Translations under genes and position numbers: made by a program
DNA from: Tanypteryx hageni
Taxonomy: Eukaryota; Arthropoda; Insecta; Odonata; Petaluridae
DNA length: 64,000 bases
NCBI GenBank assembly: GCA_028673005.1
Contig: CM054120.1
Coordinates: 60,820,057 to 60,884,056 of the forward strand
Reading direction: 5' to 3'
Shown here: in pieces, positions 1 through 12,599 of the stretch
Layout of the letters: the number at the start of each line of letters is the position of its first letter
How positions within the stretch are numbered: position 1 is the first letter of the stretch
Notes under the pieces: generated by a model
Seen by the model: only the letters and a program-made list of their open reading frames with translations
Database searches by the model: none
Told to the model about the DNA's origin: nothing

Positions 1-3000
1 AATGCGACAATTTTAGTTTGTTTTAATTTTCCATAATAGAAACCACGCGTTCGGAGAAAAAATAACAAAATTAAAGACTGTGACAAGAACTGTTCGCCTT
101 TTTATAAAATTGTGTTATTGTCTCATTCATCAAAAGCAATATTTTATATCGTTATGCTTTATAAATTAAATAAGCTGGGAATAGAATGGGAGTGTTTTGA
201 TCTTTTTGGCTTTGTACGCGATAGGTTTCAGACGATCTGATCAATAATAAACAGAATATTGAATGCTATATACTATTTTCTTTGATTGCCTTATTGAAAA
301 TTGGTTTATTAAAAAAACATCGCATTTGAAATCTCTTGCGCACACTTGATCGTACAAATATAGCACAAAGAACAAAGAACAAGTTGCTCAGCTTTGCCCT
401 ATTTTTATGTTCCAGGAAGTGCGTCACAAGGCTTAACGTTCATTGCAAGGGCTGGTTTATTCTGGTTTTATGACACTCGTAGGAGGGTCGCGCGGTATTA
501 TTTCCTTCTCGAAATACTCTATTTTTTACTATTGCGGAAATGTCGAAAGCATAGGTTGTAAAAGCTCAACGGAAACGCTTTGAACCTGGCTGAGCGGCAC
601 ATGCAGCCTGGTTGCTAAACTTCGTTACGTAGCACTTCATTTTTTTAAATAGCTGAAATAATTATCTTGAGGTGATTCTCAATAATTTTAGGTAATCTAT
701 AAGAAAAGCTGCTGACACATTCTATACAATTTCGACGCTTTAACTGGAAAATTTTATACCGCTTGCTCGTATCTCTGATCTGCTCTAACTGTTCGTGTAT
801 TGCTAGTTTAATTAACGCAAGTTGAGTGTAGCCATAAAGTAAATCACATTTTTTGAGCTTTCGATGTAAACCTAATTTTGAATAATGCTCCGACAATCCG
901 TATTGTGAAGAATTATTATAACTATGAATTAATAATTATGTCTCGGAAAAAAGTTGTTTCCTTTTAGTAGGAATCCTTCACGGTGAGAAGAGTAAATCTT
1001 CAACTTCAGTGCACTGTGGAATGCATATTAAAATAGTTTCTCGAGTACGCTTGTACGCCTGCATACCTCCATCATCCTCTGCGGGTAGAATTTATCCGTC
1101 AGGAAAAAGATACTCTCTTCAGAGTGAACCCATTCCTATATTGAACGCCTAGCTCGAGGTTGAAACCTTAAAAACAATTGAATAATACAATTAGGTTGCA
1201 TTTTAAATTGCTGGAGTCCTTAAATGGGAGCATTTATTGTTTTCTAGAAGCGATTTTTGTAGTATTTTTAAATATGCTCCAAAAACGAAGAAGCCAACCA
1301 AAACTCAAACTTATTGAGTGGCAGAGTAATAAGGTGTTGAGTTTTAAATTTACAATTGGAAGCAGTATTTAATTCCACAAGGAACCGCTAGCAAAAACCT
1401 TTTCCATGATAGATACGTAGCTTATATTCACAAAATGCCTCCTCTTCCTCGTTCCTCCAAAGATTTTGATAATAAAGTATATTTCTCTGAATTGGACTGC
1501 TTTGTTATAAAAACAAAACTAAAACTGCATTTCCAATTCGCATTATTATACAAAAAGTTACTAATGAATAAATACAAAAAAAATATTCGTCATGATTTTT
1601 CAGGAGCACAAAAATAGATTCTGGGCATGGGCACTGTGGGCCGGTGCCTAACTACGCCCACGTTTCATGTAAGAGAGACTATAGACACTGATTTATTTTC
1701 ACACAATAATTCTCTATTGATTCCGTCAAAAATTATCTCCTATTGTATATGATTCTGAAAGTTAGACTTAAGTATTCCAATAAGAGTGATTCATTGTTCA
1801 GTTATATTTTAGAAATCGTCGTGGAAAGATCCAGCTCAAATAGTTGTAGCGATGCAGTCACAATATCAGATGAAAATTTTATCAAATTCTAGACAGAAAT
1901 GCGTCTTTATTTGGGTACGATTGAGATTAGACAGTCTTTACTCCCATATAACCCGTTGTTATCGACAATTGCATAAACAATGCTACCTAAGTACTAATAA
2001 AAATTGGTATAGGTGGAAAAGAAAAGAGAAAGAGGTTTCTACACGGAAGAGATGAAAGTAGCGTTCTTTTGCGACAGATATAAAAATTTCAATCTATGTT
2101 CCTTCTTGAGACGACGCTGAGACAGCTTCCAAAATAATATCCTGGATTAAATCAATCTCAAAAAGGTCGAAAAAATTCTGAAGGAGCCAAAGTGTAATCA
2201 AATTCCTGTGAAGCATTTAAAGGAGATTATACAACTCTTTATGCCACCGATTTCAAAAATTCGCTTAAGTTCTCGATTTTCCTGGGATATCCTGTAATTG
2301 AGATATGAAATTTGAATACTTCAGATGGTCGTTTTTTATCGTAACGTAAAAATTTTCGTTTGAATCTAAACGATAATATTTCATCAAGTGTCCTAGGACT
2401 GAATTTTTCCTTCTCTCGATGATCCTGCATGCTGGTGGAGAAATGTCTTATTAGTATATGTGTCACGCAGTTGCTACAGCAATTTTTTAATGAGCTGATG
2501 TACAAGGTCTGCCAATAAAACAGGTGACCCTAATACTATAAGCCATAGAATATATAGTTGTAAAACGATGCTAATTTAACTTCATTTTAAATATGTGATA
2601 AAACATGCAATAAATTGTTTTAATGAATTTATGAGTCTGATCATAACATCGCATTAATTTCTAATGAAGTATAATTGCCACGTTAACACAAGTTTAAACT
2701 TGTCTTTTTTATTATCATGGTATTCATAAATAAGTGCAGCTATCAGTATCCAAATTTCACTTAAGAATGACAGTTAAACATATTTTAATCTATGTATAAT
2801 GCATTATATTTGTAATATATACATTATTTTATAAATATCGCGATAAACATGGACCTTTCTTTTAAGTTTCATCAACGACATGGCTTTTTTGTTCCTAAGA
2901 AATAATTTCCTTCAAAAAGACTGGGCTGAGAAACTGCAAATCCGAAGAACATTTCTCTATATCCCTCCCAAAAGACAATACTTTTTAATTTCGGGGTTTT

Positions 3001-4329
3001 AACTTATGCAGCATCTGGAATAAGATCTTGTGATCCCATACTCAAAGAAGAAAGTTCGAAATCATCATTTAGCCTATGAACCTACAGCGAGCATCAGGTG
3101 GTAAAAGAATAAATGAAAATGTCCGAGAGGGAGAAGGACTTCTAAAGTAGAAGAAAGAAAAAGAAAAATTGTGTACCTCTTTCGAAAAGTCTGTGTTTCG
3201 TATTTCCGATGAAATCCTTTCGCTTTTATATTGAAACTTGCGAAAAGCGAAGATGCTTGGCTTCTTCGATTTGCAAAGCATTTTAAATTTCGGTTCGTTT
3301 TATTTTTCATCAATACCAATTCAAAACGCATTTATTAACATTCTTGTTGTGTTGACTGATAGACATACAGAATACAGCCCTTATAATTCTAACAAAGGTA
3401 CGTATTTGAGAGAAAACGGTTAAATGTAAAATTTTTGTAAATATTGACATTTAATGAATCGAACGTTGCTCAGAAAGTCAATATTTTGGAGAAAATGCGG
3501 CAATCAATCCAAAAATTAACTTTTTAATGTAAATGAATGTAAATAATAATAGCTACAACAAATAAGGACATCATAAGTAAACGAAGATGCTACACGTGAG
3601 AAAAAGTATTTTCCTGAAAATTATTATCTTATCATGGTGCACGTGGAAGCAAGAAGCAAGGGGTTGAAAAAGATTTTTAATAACGGGAAATTAAGATGCG
3701 TTTATTGTATGATGCGCGGAACGTGATGATGGAGGGGACAGTGTTGTCTGGATGGGTGGAGAGGATTAATGAGAGGAAAAATTGATGTTGTTTCAGAATT
3801 CCTGCAGTTGCATTGTGGCAGTTTAGAGAGAGGAATATGATGGATAGGTTCAAAGAATTTTAAGAATATGCTTGAGGGAAGGATTCCGGAGTGGGCAAAA
3901 AACATTAGATATTCATAAGAGGTAATTAAGAGTTCTTTCAATTATTATTTTTTACGTACATGAAATCAATTACATGTACACCCAGTATCAAGTTCAGATT
4001 ACTGCTTGTGTCAAAATAATGATAAAATTAACTCTTAACAACTAAGAAATATAGAAACGGTTTATTAACATTCATGGATATTTAAACTGCTAGGTCTTTG
4101 GGGCTAATATACAAATCGAGGATCCTACCGATTAAATTATTGAATTAACCCTGCTGGATTTTATGTTATTTAAATACAAATTTCGCTTATTAAATTATTT
4201 TTTGGTTATCTCTTGTTTTTATTACACATATAATTTAAAATAAATCATCTTATCTTTTATATGTGCAGATATAAAATGGTATTAAAGGATTTTTTCGAAT
4301 CTCGAAACAGTTATTCATTATAAATTGAG
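1..4329. other. AT-rich intergenic DNA, no gene recognised
   Basis: I see only short open frames (under 90 codons), none with a recognisable motif, and no RNA gene. Base composition is strongly AT-rich with homopolymer runs, as expected of arthropod intergenic or intronic DNA. Introns of a gene lying outside the window cannot be excluded. Confidence 0.6.
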
Positions 4330-4760
4330 TGCTCCAAGAGACGCGCCTAATCTCATCCAAGTCAACCTTTACCGCCGAATAAAACAATTCTCTAATTCCG
4401 TCGGGGCGGCGGCGGAGGGATGCGTCTGGGTCATACACGAGAATCGCAATCCGCATGCTGTCGCTTTTTGCGTCCCGCGGCGCTAGGGCTTGACCTTGAC
4501 AGGAACATCGCATGCGATCAGTCCATTGAGATTTTGCGGTGATGAGCAACGGGAACCCCATTAACTCCGGAAATGAACAGGAGCGAGTACGCGTGGCACA
4601 TGGCATTTCGAGGTGTTAAACGCCTTCTCCGACTAATTGAAACTTCGGTGACCGGTCTAAGAAAAAAATAATCTTCCTTCTCTAATGCGGAGGACGCTGG
4701 AGTTGCCGGCGAGGCAGTTTTAGTCCGGTGAAACTCGTGTTGTCATTTGCAAATGTGCAG
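4330..4760. other. GC-richer patch of unknown role
   Basis: This patch is clearly richer in G+C than its surroundings and holds several CpG and GGC runs, for example around 4400-4500. A 118-codon minus-strand frame (4250-4606) spans much of it, but its product matches no family I know and has no obvious domain. It could be an exon, a promoter or CpG-rich regulatory element, or an old repeat. The sequence alone does not decide. Confidence 0.3.
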
Positions 4761-7096
4761 TAAACAGTTTCCTCCTCCTCGTTCAATTCCTTCTCTTTTA
4801 ATCGGATTATCTCGTCTACATCCGCGTGTTCTGGAAGGCGTAACTACGAAAAGTACGAGGGATATATCAGAAGGCGTTTCTCTCTATGCGACAGCCGTAA
4901 AAAAATCCAATTTGACGCAAATTACACTTGATTTTTCAATCTTCTTTTCTCAAATTAACGATTTTACATATAAAAATAATCTTCCATTGTCGTGATTTTC
5001 TGGAAAAGCTCGTTTCTTTCCAGGTGTTTCCCAATTGCTACCTCAACTATCTGAGAGCTGGAACAACTTCAGTGATTGTACTCTCCAATCCATCTTTTTG
5101 AAAATCGTCATGACATCTTTAATCACATCGATTTATTCAACAGGGAATTATCGAGCTCATCTTATGGCTGAAAAAATTCACGATCAGGCACTTCAAAATC
5201 GAAAGATTAGAAAAGTCCTTATCTCAGGCATCTCCAACAATGTCATTAAAAACTATTGGAGACACCTATGATGGGTAATTTTTAATCTTTAGAGTTTTAG
5301 TGCTTGTTTCTGAAGATCTGTTTATATTTTAATTGCGGAAATTGTCATTTCATGAGCGTAAAGAAATTCAAAGTCTACTTATTTTCGACCCCTTCTCATA
5401 AATTCAAATAAGAACCAAAATTTAAACAAAAATTAAAAAGAAGTACTAAACTTAGGTACCTCCTATAGCCATAAAATGATACGAAAAACGACGCGGGCAT
5501 TTCCGATGCAACGCAGCTGCATCTAGTAGCGATTCGCCGAAATTAGATTCTAAAAAAGCACAAGTGTAGCGGTACTTTTGTTGTTTTTATAGGCGTACGG
5601 TAGAGGGGAGGGTTGGCATCCATTTAGGGTGCACGTGGAGCTCAAGGGCATGCGGATTGTGAAGGGGGAGTTATTTTAACCTTCGGAAGCGGGAATTTTC
5701 AGAGGGGCTATGTTCGAGGTTTTTCCTAGGAAATCGGTGCCGCGAGTTCTGCCATGATGTTTAGTGGTGAGCGTGGAATCTGGCAGGTTTCAATTAGGAT
5801 AATTGTGTAATACCGTCAGTTGACTAATTATGTCGCACTTGAAAGTGTAATATACAGCACTTTGTAACGAACATAGAATATCAGATTTTTGTAAAGTTCT
5901 AGGAAAATTACAATAAAATCATCATTGGATGCTTTAATTAACCAGTTTTCGATAAATTTATTTACTCATCTTTTCCCCTTATTGCTAAAAACCCCATTAA
6001 TAACACGTTATTCAAATAACTCTTCAATGTAAATCAAACATCTAACATCCATTTCATTTTGAAGAGATGTAGACTGGGCTTGTTTATTTTTCGATCGCTC
6101 TAATTTTTTCATATTCATTAGCTAGAGTTTGACACGTGCACACCAAGCACAAAAACATTATTTATGGAACACATTTAATATTCATCAAAATAATTTCAAA
6201 AAATTATTCAAGAAAAGAAGAAATAGAAATATGAAATCCATCATTTTAGTCTTTCATTTCGAGTTTCTCGTTCAATTTTTCCGTTTTGATGATATTTATT
6301 CAGGTTGATTTGAGCCTTTTTGGTTACACGCGGAGTTCCATCACCAAATTGCTAATTTAAATTTTACAAATAAATCATATTTCCTGGAATTAATGCGTCA
6401 CTTTATGCCCGCAATATCGCTACCGATTGTTTCAAAAAACAACAGCATACTCTCTCTTAGATTTGGATATAAAATTGCAGTTAAAAAAATGATCGAAACG
6501 GCGATTTCTGTTTCATCTCACAAGATATTATTGTTTTTCTTCCGTTCTATTCATATGTTTTGATTCTGTTTCTTACATCTCATCGCATGAATCACCACGG
6601 GGGTCCATTTCATCCGCACGGTTATTGTTCGATTACTCGTATCAACATCTTGCATAACGTGTATCTGTTTTTTCATGCCTCAGAAGGCTTAAGGAGAAAT
6701 TGTATTAAAACAATTTGCCCTCTTTCATTATTATTGCATTTTCTAATTCCGTACTAAAAGGCATTATGTAACAAGAGTAAGAAAATATTTAGGCTTAAAA
6801 ATCAAGTTTTATAGTATTTTTAGAGGCGGGAGCCTTAAAATGATTTGTGTCGTTTACCAGTTAGTAGTGACAACGTTGCTAAGCGCAGGTATACGTCGCG
6901 ATACTTTGTTTCGTAAGACGCATTTTTCTGTTTTACGTTCATGTTCGTGACTCGACCTCTCAATCCGCTCGCTTGATACGGGCATACGCTCTTATAAAAC
7001 CGAACGAAGAGCCCTGCTCCACCAATTGCAAAGGATATAAACTCTGGCAAGGAAAAATAACTTTTTTAATTCCATTTAAAAAAATGTTTAATAAAA
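4761..7096. other. Intergenic DNA without recognised gene
   Basis: Apart from the dispersed repeat at 5139-5275 I see no gene, RNA or mobile-element protein here. Two stretches are less AT-rich than the rest, about 5480-5780 and 6830-7030, but neither carries a recognisable coding signal. Confidence 0.5.
5139..5275 (+). repeat. Dispersed repeat, palindromic family, copy 1
   Basis: The left part (tcgagctcatcttatggctg and what follows) is a diverged match to 7245-7330. The right part carries tctccaa and ttggaga in inverted orientation around a short loop. Further relatives lie at 7245-7400 and, inverted, at 11640-11735. No protein is encoded, so it behaves like a MITE or SINE-like non-autonomous repeat. 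The family name is unknown to me. Confidence 0.55.
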
Positions 7097-7098
7097 CG

Positions 7099-7124
7099 GT
7101 TCGACGCAACCACGCCATCTTCAG
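7099..7124 (-). ncRNA. Hammerhead-like motif, degenerate
   Basis: Read on the minus strand, 7124-7118 gives CTGAAGA, then a T, then GGCG (7116-7113) which can pair with CGTC (7106-7103; one G-T pair) around a short loop, followed by GAAC where a hammerhead would need GAAA. The arrangement resembles the better motif at 7639-7681. The changed GAAA box makes activity unlikely. It is probably a relic of the same class of element. Confidence 0.25.
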
Positions 7125-7244
7125 GGTTACATAAAAGGATTTTTAGTTCAAGTTTCATATATATGAGGAGAGGGATCATAAAGAACATTACGTTAGATTA
7201 CTATGAGTACAATTTTTTACAAACCATCAGGAATAAATTCTACA

Positions 7245-7400
7245 GGAAACAATCGAGCTCGTCTTATGGCTGAAAATTTTTAAGAACAAGCAATTAAATA
7301 TGCACTTGCCTTAGGTTTCTCCAATAGCCACAACATTCAACCTTGTAGCTATTGGAGATACCTAAGACAAGTACATTTTTAATTGCTTGTTCTTGAATCA
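7245..7400. repeat. Palindromic (foldback) dispersed repeat
   Basis: An arm at about 7277-7330 (key words aagaacaagcaatta, cacttgcctta, tctccaatagc) is repeated in reverse complement at 7346-7396 with a loop of about 15 bases, so the DNA can form a long imperfect hairpin. The left flank (about 7245-7276) matches 5139-5170. No coding capacity is seen. This fits a MITE-type foldback or two half-copies of one repeat joined head to head. Confidence 0.6.
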
Positions 7401-7638
7401 GGAATTACATTTAAATGGAAATTGGAGACTACGGTGTACAGATTGGAATTAAAATTTAAAACTCCTGAACCGTAAATTAACCCAGAGAGCACTCACACGT
7501 CAATAAGGAAAATTAAAATTATACTTACAAGTTTGCAGGACGATGATGGCCTACAGGGACCTGTTGTCAAAAACTAGCCTAAAAAGAAGAAAAAGAAAAC
7601 ACACACGCACAAACACTCTGGAAATCTCTGGGAAACCC

Positions 7639-7681
7639 GCTAGATACGTATTTCGGGAGCTATGCTCCCATCTTCAGTAGC
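7639..7681 (-). ncRNA. Candidate type I hammerhead ribozyme
   Basis: On the minus strand the motif reads, in order: GCTA (7681-7678), CTGAAGA (7677-7671, fits CUGANGA), one extra T (7670), GGGAGC loop ATA GCTCCC (perfect 6-bp stem II, 7669-7655), GAAA (7654-7651), TACGTA (self-complementary short stem III, 7650-7645), TC (7644-7643, the expected cleavage dinucleotide), TAGC (7642-7639), which pairs with the opening GCTA to close stem I. All core boxes are in hammerhead order. The extra T after CTGAAGA departs from the canonical core, and stems I and III are short. Minimal type I hammerheads of this kind are known from Penelope-like retroelements and satellite-type repeats. Which element this belongs to is not visible. 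Confidence 0.5.
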
Positions 7682-7740
7682 TGAAGTCGTATGAAAGAAA
7701 ACACACACGCACAAACACTCTGGAAATCTCTGGGAAACCC

Positions 7741-7782
7741 GCTAGATACGTATTTCGGGAGCTATGTTCCATCTTCAGTAGC
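7741..7782 (-). ncRNA. Second hammerhead-like motif in tandem copy, decayed
   Basis: The same arrangement as at 7639-7681, one repeat unit downstream: GCTA, CTGAAGA, T, stem II, GAAA, TACGTA, TC and TAGC are all present. Stem II is damaged: the 5' strand is GGAAC against GCTCCC, giving a mismatch and a one-base bulge. It is probably weaker than the first copy. Confidence 0.35.
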
Positions 7783-7795
7783 TGAAGTCGTATGG

Positions 7796-9132
7796 AATTA
7801 CATTGTCAAAATATGCAGCGATTTCATTCTTTTCAGAAAGGTTTATAATTATTTGTCATTTTACTGTTCGCTGCAAGTGAAATTATTTCTCACGTATGCA
7901 CGAATTCGACGGGCATTTTGCAATTCTATGGATACGACTTGATTGCGTGTTTACACTAATATTAATCCTAAATAATTTAATTAACTTTATACGTAGATGT
8001 ATTTTTCAGTCGGGCGATTACAGTATGTGATCTGTCATTCATCGTTAATAAATTACAATAAATTCACACGGCGTATATCTATTTTACTGAATTTTCCTTT
8101 GAAAACTATTCCGCAGGTTATCCGTATATTTAAATCATCCGTATCTGCACCAGTCCTAATCGAGGATTCATTTTACATGTATTGTTGGAATTCCCCGGCT
8201 TTTGAATCATTTTTAGGAACGCATCTACTTTTTAAAACATTATTCTTATGTAAAAATTTGTTTCGCAATACACTGAATCGCAATACGCTCAAGAGTTTTT
8301 GGGACGCTTCCCGAGCTTACTGCGTCGTATAACGTATAGCTATCGTGCGGCGCTTCTTTCTTTCGTGCTTCTATAAATATTCTTCATTGTATATTTATTT
8401 CGGAATAAGAATTAAACAGTCAGGAAAACTTATTTAATCAGTATCTCACGTCGATAGTAGAAATATAGTATAACGCGATAAATTAACACTTTTTTAATAT
8501 CACGGATTTTCTATAGATAGTTGGCGTTTGTTGAGAGAAAATTTAACTTGCAATGATACATTACGATGTATGAAGAAACTGATGTTTTCAATTCCTTTTA
8601 AAAGCACTATATTATTTGTTTTTCTGGATTACACTTTAGAAAATTATCGCAAAATTTGATGTAACTGATAGTAAATGAAATATTTTATATTTAATTTCAG
8701 AAATTTAGAAAACAGTGCTAAATAATTTCCATGTAAGGTAAAATTGAAGAAATGTGATCCCACGTCCAACCAGTTCCATGTTGGTTCAAAAGTTCCTCCA
8801 TCGCTGACAATAAGGGGAACGGGAGAATTTTGTTCATATTTCAGAGAGGGTTAAGCAATGATTACGGGAGTTAATTCTTAGGATTATGCATAATAACTTT
8901 ATTTAAGGTTTTTAAATATAAATACAAACTTAATTATTTCCTATGGAGTATTTGCGCTGGTATAGTAAAATTGTAGAAAGTAAATTGTTACAGTACAGTT
9001 TATTGGCCGTAATTTAGTCCATTATAAGTAATAGTGTTAACTTGTGAATATTCTCTATTACACCGCAACAAAAAAAGTTATTCATCATTTCGCAGTCGTC
9101 TTAACGGCAACATTTGTACGCATGCTTGCATT
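7796..9132. other. AT-rich DNA, no gene recognised
   Basis: The longest frame (7997-8332, 111 codons, plus strand) has no domain, signal or composition that suggests a real protein. No repeat family is recognised before the tandem array begins at 9133. Confidence 0.5.
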
Positions 9133-11274
9133 GTTTTTAACCGTTTTTCTATAATAGGTTGTAACTTCTATTTCGTTTGACACTTAAAAAATTTGTTATA
9201 CCTCGTAATTTCTGCTAGATCCTAATATAAAAGACAACTTCATTAGTGATCAATAAGATTTGACACTAGTAATATTGAAATTCATTAGGAAGTTTTATTT
9301 AACAGAAATTATTCATTGCAAAATTCTTTCTATTTAATAATTTTCAGGCAATTTTTATTTCACAAAAAATATATTTTCCATAGCTACAGTATTGATACAA
9401 CATTATATTGAGAGAACAAATGAATATCTATGTTGTCATTTCTTTTTATCTCATATAAATCGCGTTTTCCCTATTGGCAATTAGTATTGACCCTTTGATG
9501 CAAATAGAGAGCTCAAACGTTATTAAATTCATAATCAAGGGAGTAAAAATTGGAATGAAAGACATGCTTTGATATTAATAAATTGTTGATTTCGATTTTA
9601 TTGCCATAGTGATGACAGGTGGATGAGAGGGTATTGGAAAGTGACACGTATAAGAGTACTTGTTCAATATGAAATATTCGCTCCACTTCAAAACATAAAT
9701 TGAATCTCATCATTTTCTGCACTTCAAAATAGAAGTTTTAACTCTGAAAAGTTTGTAAAAATCGAATGATCAATGAGCTTAAATTGTCACATACGGCCGT
9801 TATATCGCTCTTTTATGCGCATGTGGAAATTCACTTCTATGAAAACTTATACTGGAATTTATGGAGAATTTCCATGATGACGAATGAGCATCGAAGGATC
9901 GCAATTCAATATAACTTCCACTTCATGAAATTAGCAGTCATGACTCAGGTTTAGCGTTAAAAAACATCTCCATGCATGATTGCATTCAAAACGCGGGCTG
10001 TAAAATTTTATTTCATAAAAAATTAAACAAATTTTTATTTTTCTTTTCGTACTTTTCCTCGTCACGCTTAATACATTTTTCTTGTAAAGAGACATAAACA
10101 TTTGACTAAAACGAAATACGTCCTTGAATGTGATATTCTGTGTAAGAGGAAAAAGGAAAAAGGAAAAAAATTACACAACCAGGCCTTGACAAATTTGCTT
10201 TATATCTAGAAGTCACTCCCGATGTCTAAAAATCGGAAAGTATTGCTATATTGTCAGGTGACAAGTGAGGGAAAAATTGTAAACCTATGCTTAAAATTTT
10301 CCTTATACCGTTTGTAGGATTCTCGAGATATTGCCCGCACTATCGGAAAGTCAATCTAAATACATTAGCCATTTTCGGTCAAAATGGTTCAGAATGCCTT
10401 AAAAATGATGAATTTGGCAACTATGAAAAGATTATAAAAGATCGACTGTCATACTACGACCAATAGTATTTCTCGAAGAATTTCATTTTCTCTCACTCGT
10501 TCCTACATGGTTACCAACTTCCAAAGATTTTTACTAACATCAATGAAGTGAGCACCGTTATCAAAAATTTACCCGGATACTTCACAAGTACTTTTGGCAC
10601 GATACTGCTGCTTTTGATGTGTTTCAATTGAGGATTAGCATCGTTACAAACCATTTTAACTGTTCGAGAGGACTCGTTAAGTTTTCTATTACCGTAACAA
10701 AAATTACCGTTTACTGAGCCTGTTTACATTCTTGAAAAAGTTCCATAACCGAGGAAGAAATTAATGGAGATAAGGATTTTCCGGAGAGATGAGAGAAAAG
10801 ATAAACTGGGAATGTGGTGAGAGTCGGCTAACTTCGTCCGCGATGTGCCCCAAAGAAGTTTCTCTATGTCGGTCGGACGTGTATCACTAGAAGAGCAGGT
10901 ACCAGGATTAACCTAAACAAAAGATCTTAGCAAAGGTCGTAGACTTCATGTTATGCATACGAGGTTCAGTTTCAGTAATGACGGAGAGCACTATGCGAAT
11001 GCTTGAACATTTTTTACACACTGTTTAGCGAAAAGGTGCTAACTTGTATCAAATCTGGCAATATATCTGTGACAAATCGCAGTGTTTCTTTAATCATTTT
11101 ATTGAAACATCAGTAGTATATAAACCATCACTTTCCGTAGATAATCAGAATACTTTAAAAGTTTACTATAGGCTCCCATTGGTTATTTCAGTTAATTAGG
11201 AAAATGAACCAATGATGTATTAGCAAAAATATCAAACTTTCAGTATGGAATGTTGTGAAATAGAGTTGTTACGC

Positions 11275-11352
11275 ATGAGCGCATAAATGTGAAATTTGAC
11301 AAGTACAAAAATTATGAACTTGACCGTGGATACAAGCCCGGGTCTTCCACTT
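11275..11352 (-). repeat. tRNA-derived SINE relic (minus)
   Basis: On the minus strand this reads like a tRNA 3' half: a degenerate B box (GGGCTTGTATCC, 11339-11328) followed by a tail shared with the plus-strand relic at 12040-12125 (gtcaagttca, aaatttcacatttat). The A box is not identifiable. The identical copy in unit B lies at 17998-18075. Confidence 0.4.
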
Positions 11353-11639
11353 TCCTGGTAGGTGATTTTTACCGTCTAATTCTTTATTCTCAAACTGGGG
11401 CATTTACGATGATGAAGTTAAGTTCTGAACGTTCTCACTGAAGGACAGCGGAAAATGCCCGTACATAATCTCAAGAAACTGAGACAAGATGGAATGTTGA
11501 GAAATAGAGTTGTTATCTATGAGCGCATAAGGATATAAGTACATAAATTTAAAATTTGAGAAGCAGAAAAATTCTGTTAAAAAACTATTTATTTAAGCAG
11601 CCGTCTTCGGTGGTAATTCACCGAAAATAGATTCTAAAA

Positions 11640-11735
11640 TAATATTGGAGATGCACGAGGCAAGTACATCTTTTAAACTGCTTGTTCTTGGATTTTTCGG
11701 TCATAAGAGGAGTTCTACAGTTACCTGTTGAAGAA
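11640..11735 (-). repeat. Palindromic repeat family, inverted member
   Basis: In reverse complement this stretch aligns with 7245-7330: the words tcttatg, aagaacaagcag, acttgcct and tctccaat occur in the same order. It lacks the second arm, so it is a half-copy. It repeats at 18363-18458 in unit B. Confidence 0.5.
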
Positions 11736-12039
11736 AAATTCTGAACTTGAGCGTGAATAAATATCGCAATTCGAGAATGGAGAGTTAGAATGGCTTGGTA
11801 GTTTATTTGGTAAATGCACCTACAAAGTAAAAAAGTAAAATGAAAAAACTACCAATGTTTGAATGAAAAAATGAAACTTTTTATATCTAAGTCAGACCTG
11901 ATGAGGCCTTCTGCCTATACCAGAATGATTTTCCGATCAAGTCAATGTATGAAGAAAAAAACCTAAAATTGTAAAACTATAATCTGATTGAAATTTAGGC
12001 ATGGCTTGTCTAAAATAAAAACCTTTTGAGTTGAATTGA

Positions 12040-12125
12040 ATTGAGCACCAACAGAGTTAAAGTGTGGCCCGGGTTTGATATCCGGTCAAGTTCAGAGTTT
12101 TTCCTTCTGAAATTTCACATTTAAT
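12040..12125 (+). repeat. tRNA-derived SINE relic (plus)
   Basis: gagcaccaacagagttaaag then a degenerate B box GGGTTTGATATCC (12071-12083) followed by gtcaagttcagag and aaatttcacattta, the tail also seen inverted at 11275-11352. The two relics flank about 700 bp in inverted orientation. The unit B copy lies at 18763-18848. Confidence 0.4.
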
Positions 12126-12599
12126 AAAACATTTTATGGCCGTAATTAGTTTGAATAATAGTGTCAGATCAAAATTTTCACCCATTAGCAAAATTTATTA
12201 GTTCGCTGATATTGTTCTACCCTAATGTGATATCGTATTTATACGTTCAAAATATCTGAAGAAGTATGCATTATAGACCTCTTGGATATAATACATGTGA
12301 CATTCTTCGTCACCGTTTTGGTGATTATAGATATTCATTATATTTGTTTTTGTGAAAGATAACTAGCAATGGTTCAAGAAATACTGCTGAATAATTCCGG
12401 AGCTAAAGATTTCATCATTAAATAAATAATGTCGGAAATGAAAAACTCTTTAAAATATTTTGGACAAGATTATGAACAAAATAATCTGATGTTTGCTAAA
12501 GAGTGGTATGTGTCTTTGACAGTATGTTCATAGATGACATGATTGAGATTAAAATAAAACACCTGATAACAAAATTGCTGTATATCTGCTTCATACTTA

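Larger units (their letters stand above)
7592..7795. repeat. 102-bp tandem duplication carrying hammerhead-like motifs
   Basis: 7592-7693 and 7694-7795 are near-identical units (acacacacgcacaaacactc, ttcgggagctatg and cttcagtagctgaag occur in each at the same spacing). The second copy differs in the ttcgggagctatg...ccatcttcag part, where it lost two bases and gained a substitution. Each unit contains the minus-strand motif annotated separately. Confidence 0.85.

Noticed and set aside
7594..7795. CRISPR-like array
   Set aside because: Only two units without distinct spacers, in a eukaryotic context. It is a tandem duplication.
9513..9722. 69-residue and other short frames repeated in all tandem units
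   Set aside because: They are conserved only because the DNA units are nearly identical. No motif, no codon-level evidence.
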